Below are positions 24,430-34,759 of a stretch of 64,000 bases of DNA, one piece after another; positions within the stretch are counted from its first letter, which is position 1; each line of letters starts with the position of its first letter. The stretch is from contig NZ_CP056087.1 of NCBI RefSeq assembly GCF_001839655.2, forward strand, positions 682,001 through 746,000, in the 5' to 3' direction. Below the pieces are notes generated by a model. It ran no database searches, was not told the origin of the DNA, and worked only from the letters and a program-made list of their open reading frames with translations. The stretch comes from Pseudomonas argentinensis (GTDB lineage Bacteria; Pseudomonadota; Gammaproteobacteria; Pseudomonadales; Pseudomonadaceae). The translations under genes were made by a program, and so were the position numbers.

Positions 24430-27400
24430 TCACGCCGGCGCATCCTCCCGCTCCTCTTCAGAAGGCTCCTCGATGCGATACCAGGCCACATACAGCGCCG
24501 GCAGGAACAGCAGGGTCAGCAGGGTGGCGCTGAAGATGCCGCCGATCATGGCGTAGGCCATCGGCCCCCAGAACACTTCGCGGGCGATGGGGATCATGCC
24601 CAGGCTGGCGGCGGCGGCGGTCAGCAGGATGGGGCGGCGACGGTGCTGGGTGGCGTCGATCACCGCTTGCCAGGGCGAGTCGCCGGCGCGCTCGAACTCG
24701 TCGATCTGGGTCACCAGGATCACCGAGTTGCGGATGATGATGCCGATCAGCGCCAGCACACCGAGAATCGCCACGAAGCCCAGAGGCGTGCCGGTCGGCA
24801 CCAGGGCCAGCACCACGCCGATCAGGCCTAGCGGCGCCACGCTGAACACCAGGAAGGTCTTGGCCACGCTGTGCAGCTGGATCATCAGGAAGGTGGCCAT
24901 CAGGAACAGCATCAGCGGCAGCACGCTGGCGATCGGGCCCTGGGCCTTGCCGCTTTCCTCCACGGTGCCGCCGGTGGCGACGCTGTAGCCGTTGGGCAAC
25001 GCGTCGGAGAACTTCTGGATGTCCGGCGCCAGGTCCGCCACCAGGTCGGTGGGCTGGATATCGCTGACCACCGCGGCCTTGAGGGTGATGGTTGGCTTGC
25101 GGTCGCGGCGCCACACCAGTGGCTGTTCCAGTTCGTAGCCGACGGTGGCGAAGGCGCGCAGCGGGATGGCCACGCCGTTCGGGTTGACGATCTGCAGGTT
25201 CTCCAGGGTCTGCGGCGAGCTGCGTTCGCTGTCTTCGGCGCGGCCGATCACGTCGATCAGGTAGATGTCGTCCTTCACCTGGGTCACCGTGGTGCCGCTG
25301 ACGATGCCGTTGAGCAGGTTGGCGACGTCTTCGGAGGACAGCCCGAACTGCCGCGCCTTGTCCTGGGCGACGTCGATGCGCAGCACCTTGCCGGGCTCGT
25401 TCCAGTCGTAAACCATCTCGCCGATGTCCGGGTTCTTGTCCAGCAGGGTGGCCAGCTCCAGGGCGTGCTTGCGCACCTGGTCGACGTCCGCGCCGCTGAT
25501 CCGGTACTGGATCGGCCGGCCCACCGGCGGGCCCATTTCCAGGGGCTGCACGAAGGTGCCGATGCCGACGAAGTCCTCGCGCAGGCGCTTGTCGAGCTTG
25601 GCCACCAGGCGGTCGCGGGCATCGATGTCCTGGGCAACGATCACCAGCTGGGCATAGAAGGGGTTCTGCAGTTGCTGGTCGAGCGGCAGGTAGAAGCGCA
25701 GGGCGCCCTGGCCGATGTAGGTGCTCCAGCGGGCGATGTCCTGGTCGCCCTGCAGGCTGGCTTCGAGGCGGTCGACCTGGGCGCGGGTCTCGTTGATCGA
25801 GGCGTTCTGCGGCAGGTTGAGGTCGACGAGAATTTCCGGGCGATCCGAGGCCGGGAAGAACTGGCTCTGCACCATCGTCATGCCGGCCAGGGAGGCGACG
25901 AACAGGGCGATGGTCAGGCCGATGGTCCACCAGCGGTGCCGCATGGCCAGCAGCAGGCCCTTGTCGAAGGCGCGGGCGATGCGGCCCGGGCCGCTCTCCT
26001 TGGCCTTCATGCGCTTGGGCAGGATATGCACGGCGATCACCGGGGCGAACACCACGGCCACCAACCAGGACAACGACAGCGCCACGGCGATCACCGCGAA
26101 CAGGGTGAAGGTGTACTCGCCCGCCGAGCTGGCATTCAGGCCGATGGGCACGAAGCCGGCCACCGTCACCAGGGTGCCGGTAAGCATCGGAAAGGCCGTG
26201 GAGGTGTAGGCGAAGGTGCCGGCGTCGTGCAGCGAATCGCCTTTTTCCAGTCGGGTGACCATCACCTCGACGGTGATCATCGCATCGTCGACCATCAAGC
26301 CGAGGGCGATGATCAATGCGCCCAGGGAGATGCGCTGCATGGTGATGCCGCTGTACTCCATGAACATGAACACCATGGCCAGCACCAACGGGATCGAGCA
26401 GGCGACCACCAGGCCGGCGCGAATGCCGAGGCTGACGAAGCTCACCAGCATGACGATCAGCACCGCCTCGAACAGCGCGCGGGTGAAGCCGCTGACGGCT
26501 TCCTCGACCACCTCGGCCTGGTCGGAGACCACGTGCACGCCCACGCCCACCGGCAGCTCGGCGGTCAACTGGTCCATGCGCCCGTGCAGGGCCTTGCCGA
26601 AGGTCTGGATATTGCCGCCGTCACGCATGGCGATGGCCAGGCCGATGGCCGGCTTGCCGTTGTAGCGGAACAGGGCCTGGGGCGGGTCGACGTAACCGCG
26701 GCTGATCTCGGCGATATCGGTCAGGCGGTAGAAGCGGTCGTCCAGGCGCAGATTGACGTTGCGCAGGTCGGCTTCGGAAGCGAACTGGCCGCTGGTGCGC
26801 ACGGAAATCCGCTCCGGCCCGGCCTCGATCACCCCGGAGGGCGTCACCGCGTTCTGCGCCTGCAGGCTCTGGATCACCTGGCGCTGGTCGATGCCCAGGG
26901 CGGCCAGTTTGCGGGTCGAGAAGTTGAGGTAGAACACCTCGTTCTGCTGGCCGACCATCTGCACCTTGCCCAGGTCCGGCACGCTGCGGATCTCGGCGCG
27001 CACCTGCTCCACATAGTCGCGCAGCTGGCGCATGCTCAGGCCGTCGCCGGTGAAGGCGTAGATGGAGCCGAACACGTCGCCGAATTCGTCGTTGAACGAC
27101 GGCCCTTGCAGCCCCTGGGGAAACTCGCCGCGGATGTCGTCGATCTTCTTGCGCACCTGGTACCAGATGCCGTCGATATCGTCGGCCTTGGTGGTGTCGC
27201 GCAGGAACACCATCACGGTCGATTCGCCGGGGCGTGTGTAACTCTTCACGTAGTCCAGCGAGTCCAGTTCCTCGAGCTTCTTCTCGATGCGGTCGGTGAC
27301 CTGGCTGAGGGTTTCGTCGACCGTGGCGCCGGGCCAGCGGGTCTGGATGACCATGGTCTTGATGGTGAACGCCGGGTCTTCCTCGCGGCCCAGGTTCATG

Positions 27401-27516
27401 TAGGAAATCACGCCCATCAGCAGCGACACGAACATCAGGTACCAGACGAACGACTGGTGGCGCAGCGCCCAGTCCGAAAGGTTGAAGCCGTCCTTGCGCG
27501 GCGCCTGCTGGGTCAT
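24430..27516 (-). CDS. triC: RND efflux transporter TriC-like inner-membrane pump
   Basis: 1028 aa, 12 transmembrane helices and two large periplasmic loops. The AcrB-family pattern is visible: helix 1 (FVWYLMFVSLLMGVISYMNL), the PGATVDETLSQVTDRIEKKL porter segment, the charged residues of helix 4 in LGALIIALGLMVDDAMITVE, and the second-half equivalent GVLALIGIIIRNSVILVTQI. It follows two adaptor genes and overlaps the second by ATGA. The two-adaptor arrangement is that of P. aeruginosa TriABC, which exports triclosan and works with the outer-membrane channel OpmH encoded elsewhere; no channel gene is present here. Specificity for triclosan is inferred from orthology only. Confidence 0.9.
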   Translation of the reverse strand: MTQQAPRKDGFNLSDWALRHQSFVWYLMFVSLLMGVISYMNLGREEDPAFTIKTMVIQTRWPGATVDETLSQVTDRIEKKLEELDSLDYVKSYTRPGESTVMVFLRDTTKADDIDGIWYQVRKKIDDIRGEFPQGLQGPSFNDEFGDVFGSIYAFTGDGLSMRQLRDYVEQVRAEIRSVPDLGKVQMVGQQNEVFYLNFSTRKLAALGIDQRQVIQSLQAQNAVTPSGVIEAGPERISVRTSGQFASEADLRNVNLRLDDRFYRLTDIAEISRGYVDPPQALFRYNGKPAIGLAIAMRDGGNIQTFGKALHGRMDQLTAELPVGVGVHVVSDQAEVVEEAVSGFTRALFEAVLIVMLVSFVSLGIRAGLVVACSIPLVLAMVFMFMEYSGITMQRISLGALIIALGLMVDDAMITVEVMVTRLEKGDSLHDAGTFAYTSTAFPMLTGTLVTVAGFVPIGLNASSAGEYTFTLFAVIAVALSLSWLVAVVFAPVIAVHILPKRMKAKESGPGRIARAFDKGLLLAMRHRWWTIGLTIALFVASLAGMTMVQSQFFPASDRPEILVDLNLPQNASINETRAQVDRLEASLQGDQDIARWSTYIGQGALRFYLPLDQQLQNPFYAQLVIVAQDIDARDRLVAKLDKRLREDFVGIGTFVQPLEMGPPVGRPIQYRISGADVDQVRKHALELATLLDKNPDIGEMVYDWNEPGKVLRIDVAQDKARQFGLSSEDVANLLNGIVSGTTVTQVKDDIYLIDVIGRAEDSERSSPQTLENLQIVNPNGVAIPLRAFATVGYELEQPLVWRRDRKPTITLKAAVVSDIQPTDLVADLAPDIQKFSDALPNGYSVATGGTVEESGKAQGPIASVLPLMLFLMATFLMIQLHSVAKTFLVFSVAPLGLIGVVLALVPTGTPLGFVAILGVLALIGIIIRNSVILVTQIDEFERAGDSPWQAVIDATQHRRRPILLTAAAASLGMIPIAREVFWGPMAYAMIGGIFSATLLTLLFLPALYVAWYRIEEPSEEEREDAPA

Positions 27517-28577
27517 GGTGCAACGCCCTCATCGATGCGGATCTGCTGGCCGTCCCTGAGCTCGCTCAGGCCGGCGCTGACTACCTTGTCGCCGGCCGAG
27601 AGGCCTTCGACGCTGATCTGTTCACCTTCGCGGCCGACCACTTTCACGCTGCGCGGGTGCACGGTCTTGGCCCGGGTGTCGATCACCCATACCCGGCTCT
27701 GGCCGTCGATTTCCTGCACGGCGGCGGCCGGCAGCAGGCTGCGTGGCGTCTGCGCGCGGGTCAGGCTGATGGCCACGGCGGTGCCCAGGCGCAGGCCGGG
27801 CGGCGTGTCTTCCAGGGTCAGGCGGGCGCGGCGGGTGCGGGTGGCGGCATCGGCGCGCGGCTCCAGCTCGCGCAGCCGGCCGTGGGTGGCGATGCTCGGG
27901 TCGAGCTGCGAGGCGACGTTGAACTGCACCTGATCGTCGAGCCCGTCAGCCAGCTCCACGGGCAGGTCGAACACCGCTTCGCGCACGTCCGGGCGGGCCA
28001 GGGTGACCACCTCCTGGCCGGCGCCGACCACCTGGCCGGCCTCGACGTGCCAGGCGGTGACCACCGCATCGAAATCGCTGCTCAGGGTGCCGTAGGCCAG
28101 TCGATCACGGGCCTGTCGGGTGGCGGCCTCGGCCTGCTCGCGGTTGCTGCGGGCGTTGCTCAGCTCGGTCTGGGCCTGCTCCAGGTTGGCCTTGGCACCG
28201 ACGCCACGGTCGAACAGTTCCTGCTGGCGCCGGGCATTGGCCTGGGCGTTGATCCACTGCGCTTCGCTGCGCGCCTGATCGCCTTCGCTGGCACGCAGGG
28301 CGTTCTGCTGGTCGGTGGGGTCGAGGGTGGCCAGGGTGGTTCCAGCCTTCACTTCGGCACCAGCATCCACCAGGCGCTGGGCGACGCGGCCGCCGACCCG
28401 GAAGCCCAGGGTGCTCTGCACCCGCGCCTCAATGGTGCCGGCGAAGCGGCCGAGCACCTCCTGGCCTTGCTGCTGCACCTCGGTGTACAGCACCGGGCGG
28501 ATCGGCTCGGGTTTGTCGTCCTCGGCGCAGCCTGCGAGCAGCGCGGCGATCAGCGCGAACGGGATAGCACGGTTCAT
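27513..28577 (-). CDS. triB: Membrane-fusion (adaptor) lipoprotein TriB-like
   Basis: 354 aa. A lipobox (LLAGC, Cys17) predicts a lipid anchor in the inner membrane's periplasmic face. Lipoyl/barrel-sandwich segments flank a helical hairpin: TIEARVQSTLGFRVGGRVAQ and VKAGTTLATLDPTDQQNALR, then the coiled-coil around ANARRQQELFDRGVGAKANL, then the second half DFDAVVTAWHVEAGQVVGAG. The end binds the pump through the membrane-proximal domain. It overlaps triA and triC by ATGA on each side. Two non-identical adaptors are both required in TriABC. Confidence 0.88.
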   Translation of the reverse strand: MNRAIPFALIAALLAGCAEDDKPEPIRPVLYTEVQQQGQEVLGRFAGTIEARVQSTLGFRVGGRVAQRLVDAGAEVKAGTTLATLDPTDQQNALRASEGDQARSEAQWINAQANARRQQELFDRGVGAKANLEQAQTELSNARSNREQAEAATRQARDRLAYGTLSSDFDAVVTAWHVEAGQVVGAGQEVVTLARPDVREAVFDLPVELADGLDDQVQFNVASQLDPSIATHGRLRELEPRADAATRTRRARLTLEDTPPGLRLGTAVAISLTRAQTPRSLLPAAAVQEIDGQSRVWVIDTRAKTVHPRSVKVVGREGEQISVEGLSAGDKVVSAGLSELRDGQQIRIDEGVAP

Positions 28578-29683
28578 GGCTGCTGCTCCTGTCGCTGCTT
28601 CTGCTCGCGGGCCTCGGCGATTTCCACCTTCTGACCCGGGTGCAGCAACTGCCCGCCGGCCACCACTACGCGGTCGCCATCGTCCAGGCCGGCGCGGATG
28701 ATGACCTTGTCGGTCAGGTAGCGGCCGACCTGCACCGGGTGCAGCTGCACCACATCGCCGTCACCCAGGCGCCACACCGCTGGCTCACGCTCGGCCTTGG
28801 TCAGGGCCGACCAGGGCAGCTCGACGCTGCGCACCGCCGGGTTGCTGACATGGGCGCTGACGGTGGAACCCAGGGTCATAGCCGCCGGCACCTGCTCCAG
28901 GCCAACCTTGACCTGCACCGTACCGCTCTGCGCCGACACCTGGGGGTTGACCTCGCGTACCGTGCCGCTGGCGCTCACCTCGGGATTGTCCAGCAGGCTG
29001 ACGCGCAGCGGCTGGCCGGGCTCGACCAGCAGCGCTTCGAAGACGTTGAATACCGCATCGCGCTCGCCCTCGCGGGCCAGGCCGAAGATCGGCGTGGCGG
29101 CCTGTACCACCTGGCCGACCTCAGCCTGGCGGGCGGTGATCACCCCGTCGCTGTCGGCGCGCAGTTCGGTATAGCCGGCCTGCTCGCGGGCATCGGCCAA
29201 TTGCGCCTGGGCGGCAGCCAGGCTGTTGCGCGCGCCGCGGTCACTGGCCAGGGCGCTGTCGTATTCGCTGCGGCTGGTGTAGCCCTTGGGTAGCAATTGC
29301 TGCTGGCGCCACAGGTTGGCGGCGCTGAGCCTGGCCTGGGCCTGGGCCGCCTCGACCGCCGCCTCGGCGGAGCGCACCGCGTTGCGCTGGTCCTGCGGGT
29401 CAAGGCGGGCCAGTACCTGGCCGGCCTTTACCCTATCGCCGACATCCACCAGGCGTTCGGTGATCTTGCCGCCCACGCGAAACGACAGGTCGGTCTGCAC
29501 CCGCGCCTGGATATCGCCGGTGATGGTGGCATCCGCCGCGTAATCGACCTGACTGACCGTGGCCACCTTCACTCGCGGGTTCTTCGGCGCGGGCGGCGGC
29601 TCGTCGGCGCAGCCAGCCAGCAGCGCGAAAGCCAGCAAGGCCGCGGCGAGGCGAGGCAGAGCAGAGGTCGATACGGGCGGCAT
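28574..29683 (-). CDS. triA: Membrane-fusion (adaptor) lipoprotein TriA-like
   Basis: 369 aa with a lipobox (LLAGC, Cys25). The RND adaptor pattern is present: TGDIQARVQTDLSFRVGGKI, RVKAGQVLARLDPQDQRNAV, a Q- and A-rich coiled-coil hairpin, and the beta-barrel part TLGSTVSAHVSNPAVRSVEL. I place the start at 29683, after GGAG; a frame to 29710 lacks a good site. First gene of triABC. No TetR-type regulator is adjacent. The promoter lies in the 149-base gap shared with the radical SAM gene, which contains a LexA box near the other end. Confidence 0.88.
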   Translation of the reverse strand: MPPVSTSALPRLAAALLAFALLAGCADEPPPAPKNPRVKVATVSQVDYAADATITGDIQARVQTDLSFRVGGKITERLVDVGDRVKAGQVLARLDPQDQRNAVRSAEAAVEAAQAQARLSAANLWRQQQLLPKGYTSRSEYDSALASDRGARNSLAAAQAQLADAREQAGYTELRADSDGVITARQAEVGQVVQAATPIFGLAREGERDAVFNVFEALLVEPGQPLRVSLLDNPEVSASGTVREVNPQVSAQSGTVQVKVGLEQVPAAMTLGSTVSAHVSNPAVRSVELPWSALTKAEREPAVWRLGDGDVVQLHPVQVGRYLTDKVIIRAGLDDGDRVVVAGGQLLHPGQKVEIAEAREQKQRQEQQP

Positions 29684-29800
29684 GCGGGCTCCGGCACGGC
29701 AGGGATGCAAAGGGGTGTGCAGATGCGACCGCGCGAGGCGACGAACGGTTCAGGCTACTGCGCGACGAGCGTGGCTTGTACTGCGCACGCAATCCAACTA

Positions 29801-29816
29801 CTGTATTTATATACAG
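29801..29816 (+). promoter_or_regulatory. LexA (SOS) box upstream of the radical SAM gene
   Basis: CTGTATTTATATACAG fits CTGT-N8-ACAG exactly and, with flanking TA and TTA, is one mismatch from the E. coli consensus core (TATATATA against TATTTATAT-type). It ends 16 bases before the ATG, so the transcription start must lie at or within it and repression should be tight. Confidence 0.88.
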
Positions 29817-29832
29817 TTACCGGGCCTGCATC

Positions 29833-30894
29833 ATGAATTCGACTTCAGCGCCGCGCGGGCGCGGCACCGCCAGCAAACCGCATAACCGCTTCGCGCCTAC
29901 CAGCAGCGAGGCCGAAGACGACGGCTGGTATCAGGAGCAGACGCCGCTGACCTTCGTCACCGAGGTGCGCCATGAACGGGCGAAGACGGTGATCAGCCGC
30001 AACAGCTCGCCGGACGTGGGCTTCGACCGCTCGGTGAACCCCTACCGGGGCTGCGAGCATGGCTGCATCTACTGTTTCGCCCGACCGAGCCATGCCTACT
30101 GGGATCTGTCGCCGGGCATCGATTTCGAAACCAAGCTGATCGCCAAGACCAACCTCGCCGAGCGCCTCGAGGAGCAACTGAGCAAGCCGGGCTACGTGCC
30201 GGCTCCCATCGCCCTGGGCATCAACACCGACGGCTACCAGCCCATCGAGCGTGAACACCAACTGACCCGCCAGGCCCTGGAGATCCTGCTGCGTTACCGC
30301 CACCCGGTAAGCATCATCACCAAGAGCGCGCTGATTCTGCGTGACCTGGATCTGCTCGAAGAGCTGGCCAGCCTCAACCTGGTGAGCATCGCGTTCAGCA
30401 TCACCACCCTGGACGACGAGCTCAAACGCATCATGGAGCCGCGCACCGCCGCGCCCAAGGCCCGGTTGCGGGCGATGAAAACCCTGCACGAGCACGGTGT
30501 GCCGGTCGGTTTGATGGCGGCGCCAATGATCCCGATGATCAACGACATGGAGCTCGAGCGCCTGCTCGAAGCCGGGCGCGAGGCCGGGGCCAGTTCGGCC
30601 GGCTACGTGCTGCTGCGTTTGCCGCTGGAGATCGCCGGGTTGTTCGAGGAGTGGCTGCAGAACCATTTCCCCGACCGCGCCGAGCACGTGATGAGCCTGA
30701 TCCGCCAGTCCCGTGGCGGGCAGAACTACGACAGCCGCTTTGGCGCACGCATGAAGGGCGAGGGCCACTTCGCCGAATTGCTGGCCCAGCGCTTTCGCCT
30801 GGCGCGCCGTCGCTATGGCTACGACGGCAGCAAGCGGGCGGTGCTGGATTGTTCACAGTTTGCGCCGCCGGGGCAGCAAATGGGGTTGTTCTGA
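29833..30894 (+). CDS. PA0069-family radical SAM protein, SOS-regulated
   Basis: 353 aa. The cluster motif CEHGCIYC (CxxxCxxC; FARPSH follows) lies near residue 58, and a SplB/COG1533-like TIM-barrel follows (PVSIITKSALILRDLDLLEE; PHGVPVGLMAAPMIPMIND-like EHGVPVGLMAAPMIPMIND). The relationship to spore photoproduct lyase hints at nucleic-acid chemistry, but the reaction is unknown. Start ATG 29833 follows the LexA box by 16 bases; a longer frame from 29776 would include the box and is rejected. I recall that the P. aeruginosa homologue PA0069 is in the LexA regulon, which fits. Divergent from triABC. Confidence 0.9.
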   Translation: MNSTSAPRGRGTASKPHNRFAPTSSEAEDDGWYQEQTPLTFVTEVRHERAKTVISRNSSPDVGFDRSVNPYRGCEHGCIYCFARPSHAYWDLSPGIDFETKLIAKTNLAERLEEQLSKPGYVPAPIALGINTDGYQPIEREHQLTRQALEILLRYRHPVSIITKSALILRDLDLLEELASLNLVSIAFSITTLDDELKRIMEPRTAAPKARLRAMKTLHEHGVPVGLMAAPMIPMINDMELERLLEAGREAGASSAGYVLLRLPLEIAGLFEEWLQNHFPDRAEHVMSLIRQSRGGQNYDSRFGARMKGEGHFAELLAQRFRLARRRYGYDGSKRAVLDCSQFAPPGQQMGLF

Positions 30895-31192
30895 CCGCTG
30901 CTTGATCAGCGGTTCCCGGGTGTCGCTGCGCTCGACCCGGGCTACGGGGTTGCGTAGCCTGGCGTTGAGCGCCGCGATACCCAGGAGATTCGCGTCCTTC
31001 AGGCTCGAAACCGCAGCCCATCGGCACCCTGACCGATCCGCGAGCGGCCGTCTGACAGAGATTTATCGCGCCAACGTGTCTCGAAGGGTTTTGCCACAGT
31101 CCAATCCTCCGATCTCTTGCCGGCAGCCCTGCCGGCTGGGAAGCTGTGCGCTGTCGCACGCTTGGTCTTCCATTCGTTAACGAGGTAACGCT
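30895..31192. other. Intergenic leader before the first beta-carbonic anhydrase
   Basis: 298 bases with no gene I can support. It contains GC-rich stretches after the radical SAM stop and a conventional ribosome site (GAGGTAAC) just before 31193. A promoter is probably in the second half, but I cannot place it. Confidence 0.5.
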
Positions 31193-31915
31193 ATGCCTGG
31201 TAATCGTCGTCCTGCCGATAGCAAAACCAAGAACGCGGCCTCGGCCGCCGAGGCGCTGGATCATCTGGTCGAGGGCTTTCTGCGCTTTCGCCAGGATGTG
31301 TTTCCTCAGCAACAGGCGCTGTTCAAGAAGCTGGCCCATGCCCAGTCGCCGCGCGCCATGTTCATCACCTGCGCCGATTCGCGCATCGTGCCCGAGCTGA
31401 TCACCCAGAGCGAGCCGGGCGACCTGTTCGTGACCCGCAACGTCGGCAACGTGGTGCCGCCCTACGGCCAGATGAACGGCGGCGTATCCACCGCCATCGA
31501 ATACGCGGTCGCCGCCCTGGGCGTGCAGCACATCATCGTCTGCGGGCACTCCGACTGCGGCGCGATGAAGGCCGTGCTCGACCCGGAAACCCTGGAGCGT
31601 ATGCCCACGGTCAAGGCCTGGCTGCGCCATGCCGAAGTGGCCAAGACGGTGGTCGCCGACAACTGCGGCTGCGCCGATCACACCACCCTGGGGGTGCTTA
31701 CCGAGGAAAACGTGGTGGCCCAACTCGACCACCTGCGCACCCATCCGTCGGTGGCGTCGCGCCTGGCCGCTGGTCAGCTGTTCATCCACGGTTGGGTGTA
31801 CGACATCGAAAGCAGCGAGATCAAGGCCTACGATGCCGAAACCGGCGAGTTCCGCCAGATCGGCGACGGCCCGCTGCCGATGGCGACGCCGCGTCCGCGT
31901 TATCCACAGGGCTGA
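31193..31915 (+). CDS. Beta-class carbonic anhydrase
   Basis: 240 aa. Zinc ligands of the beta class: Cys60 (FITCADSRIVPEL), His119 and Cys122 (IIVCGHSDCGAMKAVL), with the Asp62-Arg64 dyad. Other conserved pieces are TRNVGNVVPPYGQMNGGVST and the FIHGWVYDIESSEIKAYDAE tail. It interconverts CO2 and bicarbonate in the cytoplasm. It is a close paralogue of the enzyme at 43918-44649 in this same window (most of the core is identical) but has no transporter next to it. A hairpin follows the stop. Confidence 0.95.
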   Translation: MPGNRRPADSKTKNAASAAEALDHLVEGFLRFRQDVFPQQQALFKKLAHAQSPRAMFITCADSRIVPELITQSEPGDLFVTRNVGNVVPPYGQMNGGVSTAIEYAVAALGVQHIIVCGHSDCGAMKAVLDPETLERMPTVKAWLRHAEVAKTVVADNCGCADHTTLGVLTEENVVAQLDHLRTHPSVASRLAAGQLFIHGWVYDIESSEIKAYDAETGEFRQIGDGPLPMATPRPRYPQG

Positions 31916-31925
31916 TCCGTAAAGC

Positions 31926-31952
31926 GGTTCGCAGGCGCAACGTCTGCGAACC
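31926..31952. terminator. Hairpin after the carbonic anhydrase gene
   Basis: GGTTCGCAG (31926-31934) and CTGCGAACC (31944-31952) pair perfectly around a 9-base loop. There is no U-run after it, so termination is only probable. Confidence 0.55.
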
Positions 31953-31975
31953 ACCCGAGCTGTACTAGCTGATTC

Positions 31976-32101
31976 GGGTGGATTGGGGCGCATAGCCGAC
32001 GCTCTTCTCCTTCGCCTTTACTGCCGGATGGGTAAGGCGTCGTCCAACCGGTGGGAGCGCGCCATGCGTGCGGACGAATCACGGGCATGGCCCGTTCCCA
32101 C
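31976..32101. repeat. Mosaic of dispersed repeats: partial 88-bp element plus a REP pair
   Basis: Bases 31976-32006 repeat the left part of the 8607-8694 element with two changes. Bases 32051-32073 (GTGGGAGCGCGCC...) and 32080-32101 (ACGGGCATGGCCC core) form an inverted, diverged REP pair like those flanking the RAYT pseudogene 8 kb away. The remaining stretch to mtlR at 32309 holds no gene I can support. Confidence 0.75.
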
Positions 32102-32308
32102 AACAGCAGGCCACTGGTCGCTCCCTCCCTGATCGGGCGCACAGTCGTGATCCCGCTCTCACGGCTTCAGTTTGTGACCCGCATCGCCACCTAAGGTGAG
32201 CCAGCGAACCCGCCGCACTGTGCTAGGGTCTTTAGTCGGTCGGTGAGTTGCGTGGCAAGCGCGGCCCACCGGCAATCACCGACAAGAACAAGACGATGCC
32301 GGCCCGCC

Positions 32309-33214
32309 ATGTCCCGATCGCAGAGAACGCTCGACCCGTCCTATGAGCTGATGGATGACCACGAGGGTCATTCGCTGATCTATCGCCAGCACGGCTTTCC
32401 CAGCCCGCTGGTGCGCTGGCATTTCCACAAGGAATACGAGCTGCACCTGATCGTCGCCAGTGCCGGCAAGGTCTTCATTGGCGACTACATCGGCAATTTC
32501 TCCCCCGATACCCTGTTTCTCACCGGCCCCAACCTGCCGCACAACTGGATCAGCCAGATGGCGCCGGGCGAGGCGGTGGCCGAGCGCGACATGCTGGTCA
32601 ACTTCACCGACGAGGTGCTGGAAAGCGGCACCGCGGCGTTCGCCGAACTCAAGGATCTGCAGCCGCTGCTGGCCCGCGCCCAGTACGGCATCGAGTTCCG
32701 TTGCCCGCACACCATCGCCGAGGCGCGCCAGCTGCTGCAGCGCATCGCCCATTCCCAGGGCATGACCCGTCTGGGGCATTTCTTCATCCTCATGGAGCTG
32801 CTGGCCGGCTGCGAGGCGTACCAGCTGCTCTCGGACCGTACCGCTGCGCAGCTGGCCGACGAGCACCACGTCGACCGCATCAACCGCGCCGTGGACTACA
32901 TCTTCCAGCGCTACGCCCAGGAGCTGAGCCAGGAAGAGGTGGCCGAATACCTGGGCATGACGCCCACCTATTTCTCGCGCTTCTTCAAGCAGGCCACCGG
33001 GCGCGGCTTCGTCGAGTTCGTCAATCGCCTGCGGGTGAGCAAATCCTGCGAGCTGCTGACCCAGAGCGACAAGCCGGTGACCGAGGTGTGTTTCGAGTCC
33101 GGCTTCAACAACATTTCCAACTTCAACCGGCGCTTCCAGCAGCTCAAGGGCATGACGCCCAGCGGCTACCGACGGCTGGTTACCCAGCGCATCACCGCGC
33201 AAAACCTGTACTGA
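32309..33214 (+). CDS. mtlR: AraC-family activator of the mannitol operon
   Basis: 301 aa. N-terminal cupin-like sensing domain (HFHKEYELHLIVASAGKVFI; LFLTGPNLPHNWIS) and a C-terminal AraC helix-turn-helix pair (ELSQEEVAEYLGMTPTYFSR; CFESGFNNISNFNRRFQQLK) ending GMTPSGYRRL. It matches the P. fluorescens MtlR activator in layout and lies directly upstream of mtlE in the same direction. I choose ATG 32309 (MSRSQRTLDP) by family length, although no good ribosome site precedes it; the frame is open back to 32243. It probably activates mtlEFGKDYZ in response to mannitol, sorbitol or arabitol. Confidence 0.9.
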   Translation: MSRSQRTLDPSYELMDDHEGHSLIYRQHGFPSPLVRWHFHKEYELHLIVASAGKVFIGDYIGNFSPDTLFLTGPNLPHNWISQMAPGEAVAERDMLVNFTDEVLESGTAAFAELKDLQPLLARAQYGIEFRCPHTIAEARQLLQRIAHSQGMTRLGHFFILMELLAGCEAYQLLSDRTAAQLADEHHVDRINRAVDYIFQRYAQELSQEEVAEYLGMTPTYFSRFFKQATGRGFVEFVNRLRVSKSCELLTQSDKPVTEVCFESGFNNISNFNRRFQQLKGMTPSGYRRLVTQRITAQNLY

Positions 33215-33288
33215 TTCCGTCACCCCGATCCGTCGGGAAATAGCCGAAAACGGCGTGCTTGACGCGTCGAGTGCTTTCGTTGAAGCGG

Positions 33289-33332
33289 CAGTGCCTTGGC
33301 CGATCAGTGCAAAAAAGTATCGGTTGCAGTGC
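33289..33332 (+). promoter_or_regulatory. CAGTGC direct repeats upstream of mtlE, candidate MtlR sites
   Basis: Three CAGTGC copies at 33289, 33305 and 33327 are spaced 16 and 22 bases apart on the same strand in the mtlR-mtlE gap. AraC-type activators often bind direct repeats about two helical turns apart. The link to MtlR is a guess. Confidence 0.35.
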
Positions 33333-33435
33333 AGTCGAGGCGTTGTTCGCGTTCGGCGCTAGGGGTGTAATCCGGGTCGGCCCACAAAAACAATAATGTC
33401 TCCCGAGGTTCACCGAGGGAGAGGAGTTCAAGACC

Positions 33436-34746
<1,311 letters not shown>

Positions 34747-34759
34747 GCACGCCCGATGG

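Noticed and set aside
24871..27933. Plus-strand open frame of 1020 codons opposite triC and triB
   Set aside because: His/Gln/Gly-rich shadow spanning two real genes on the other strand.
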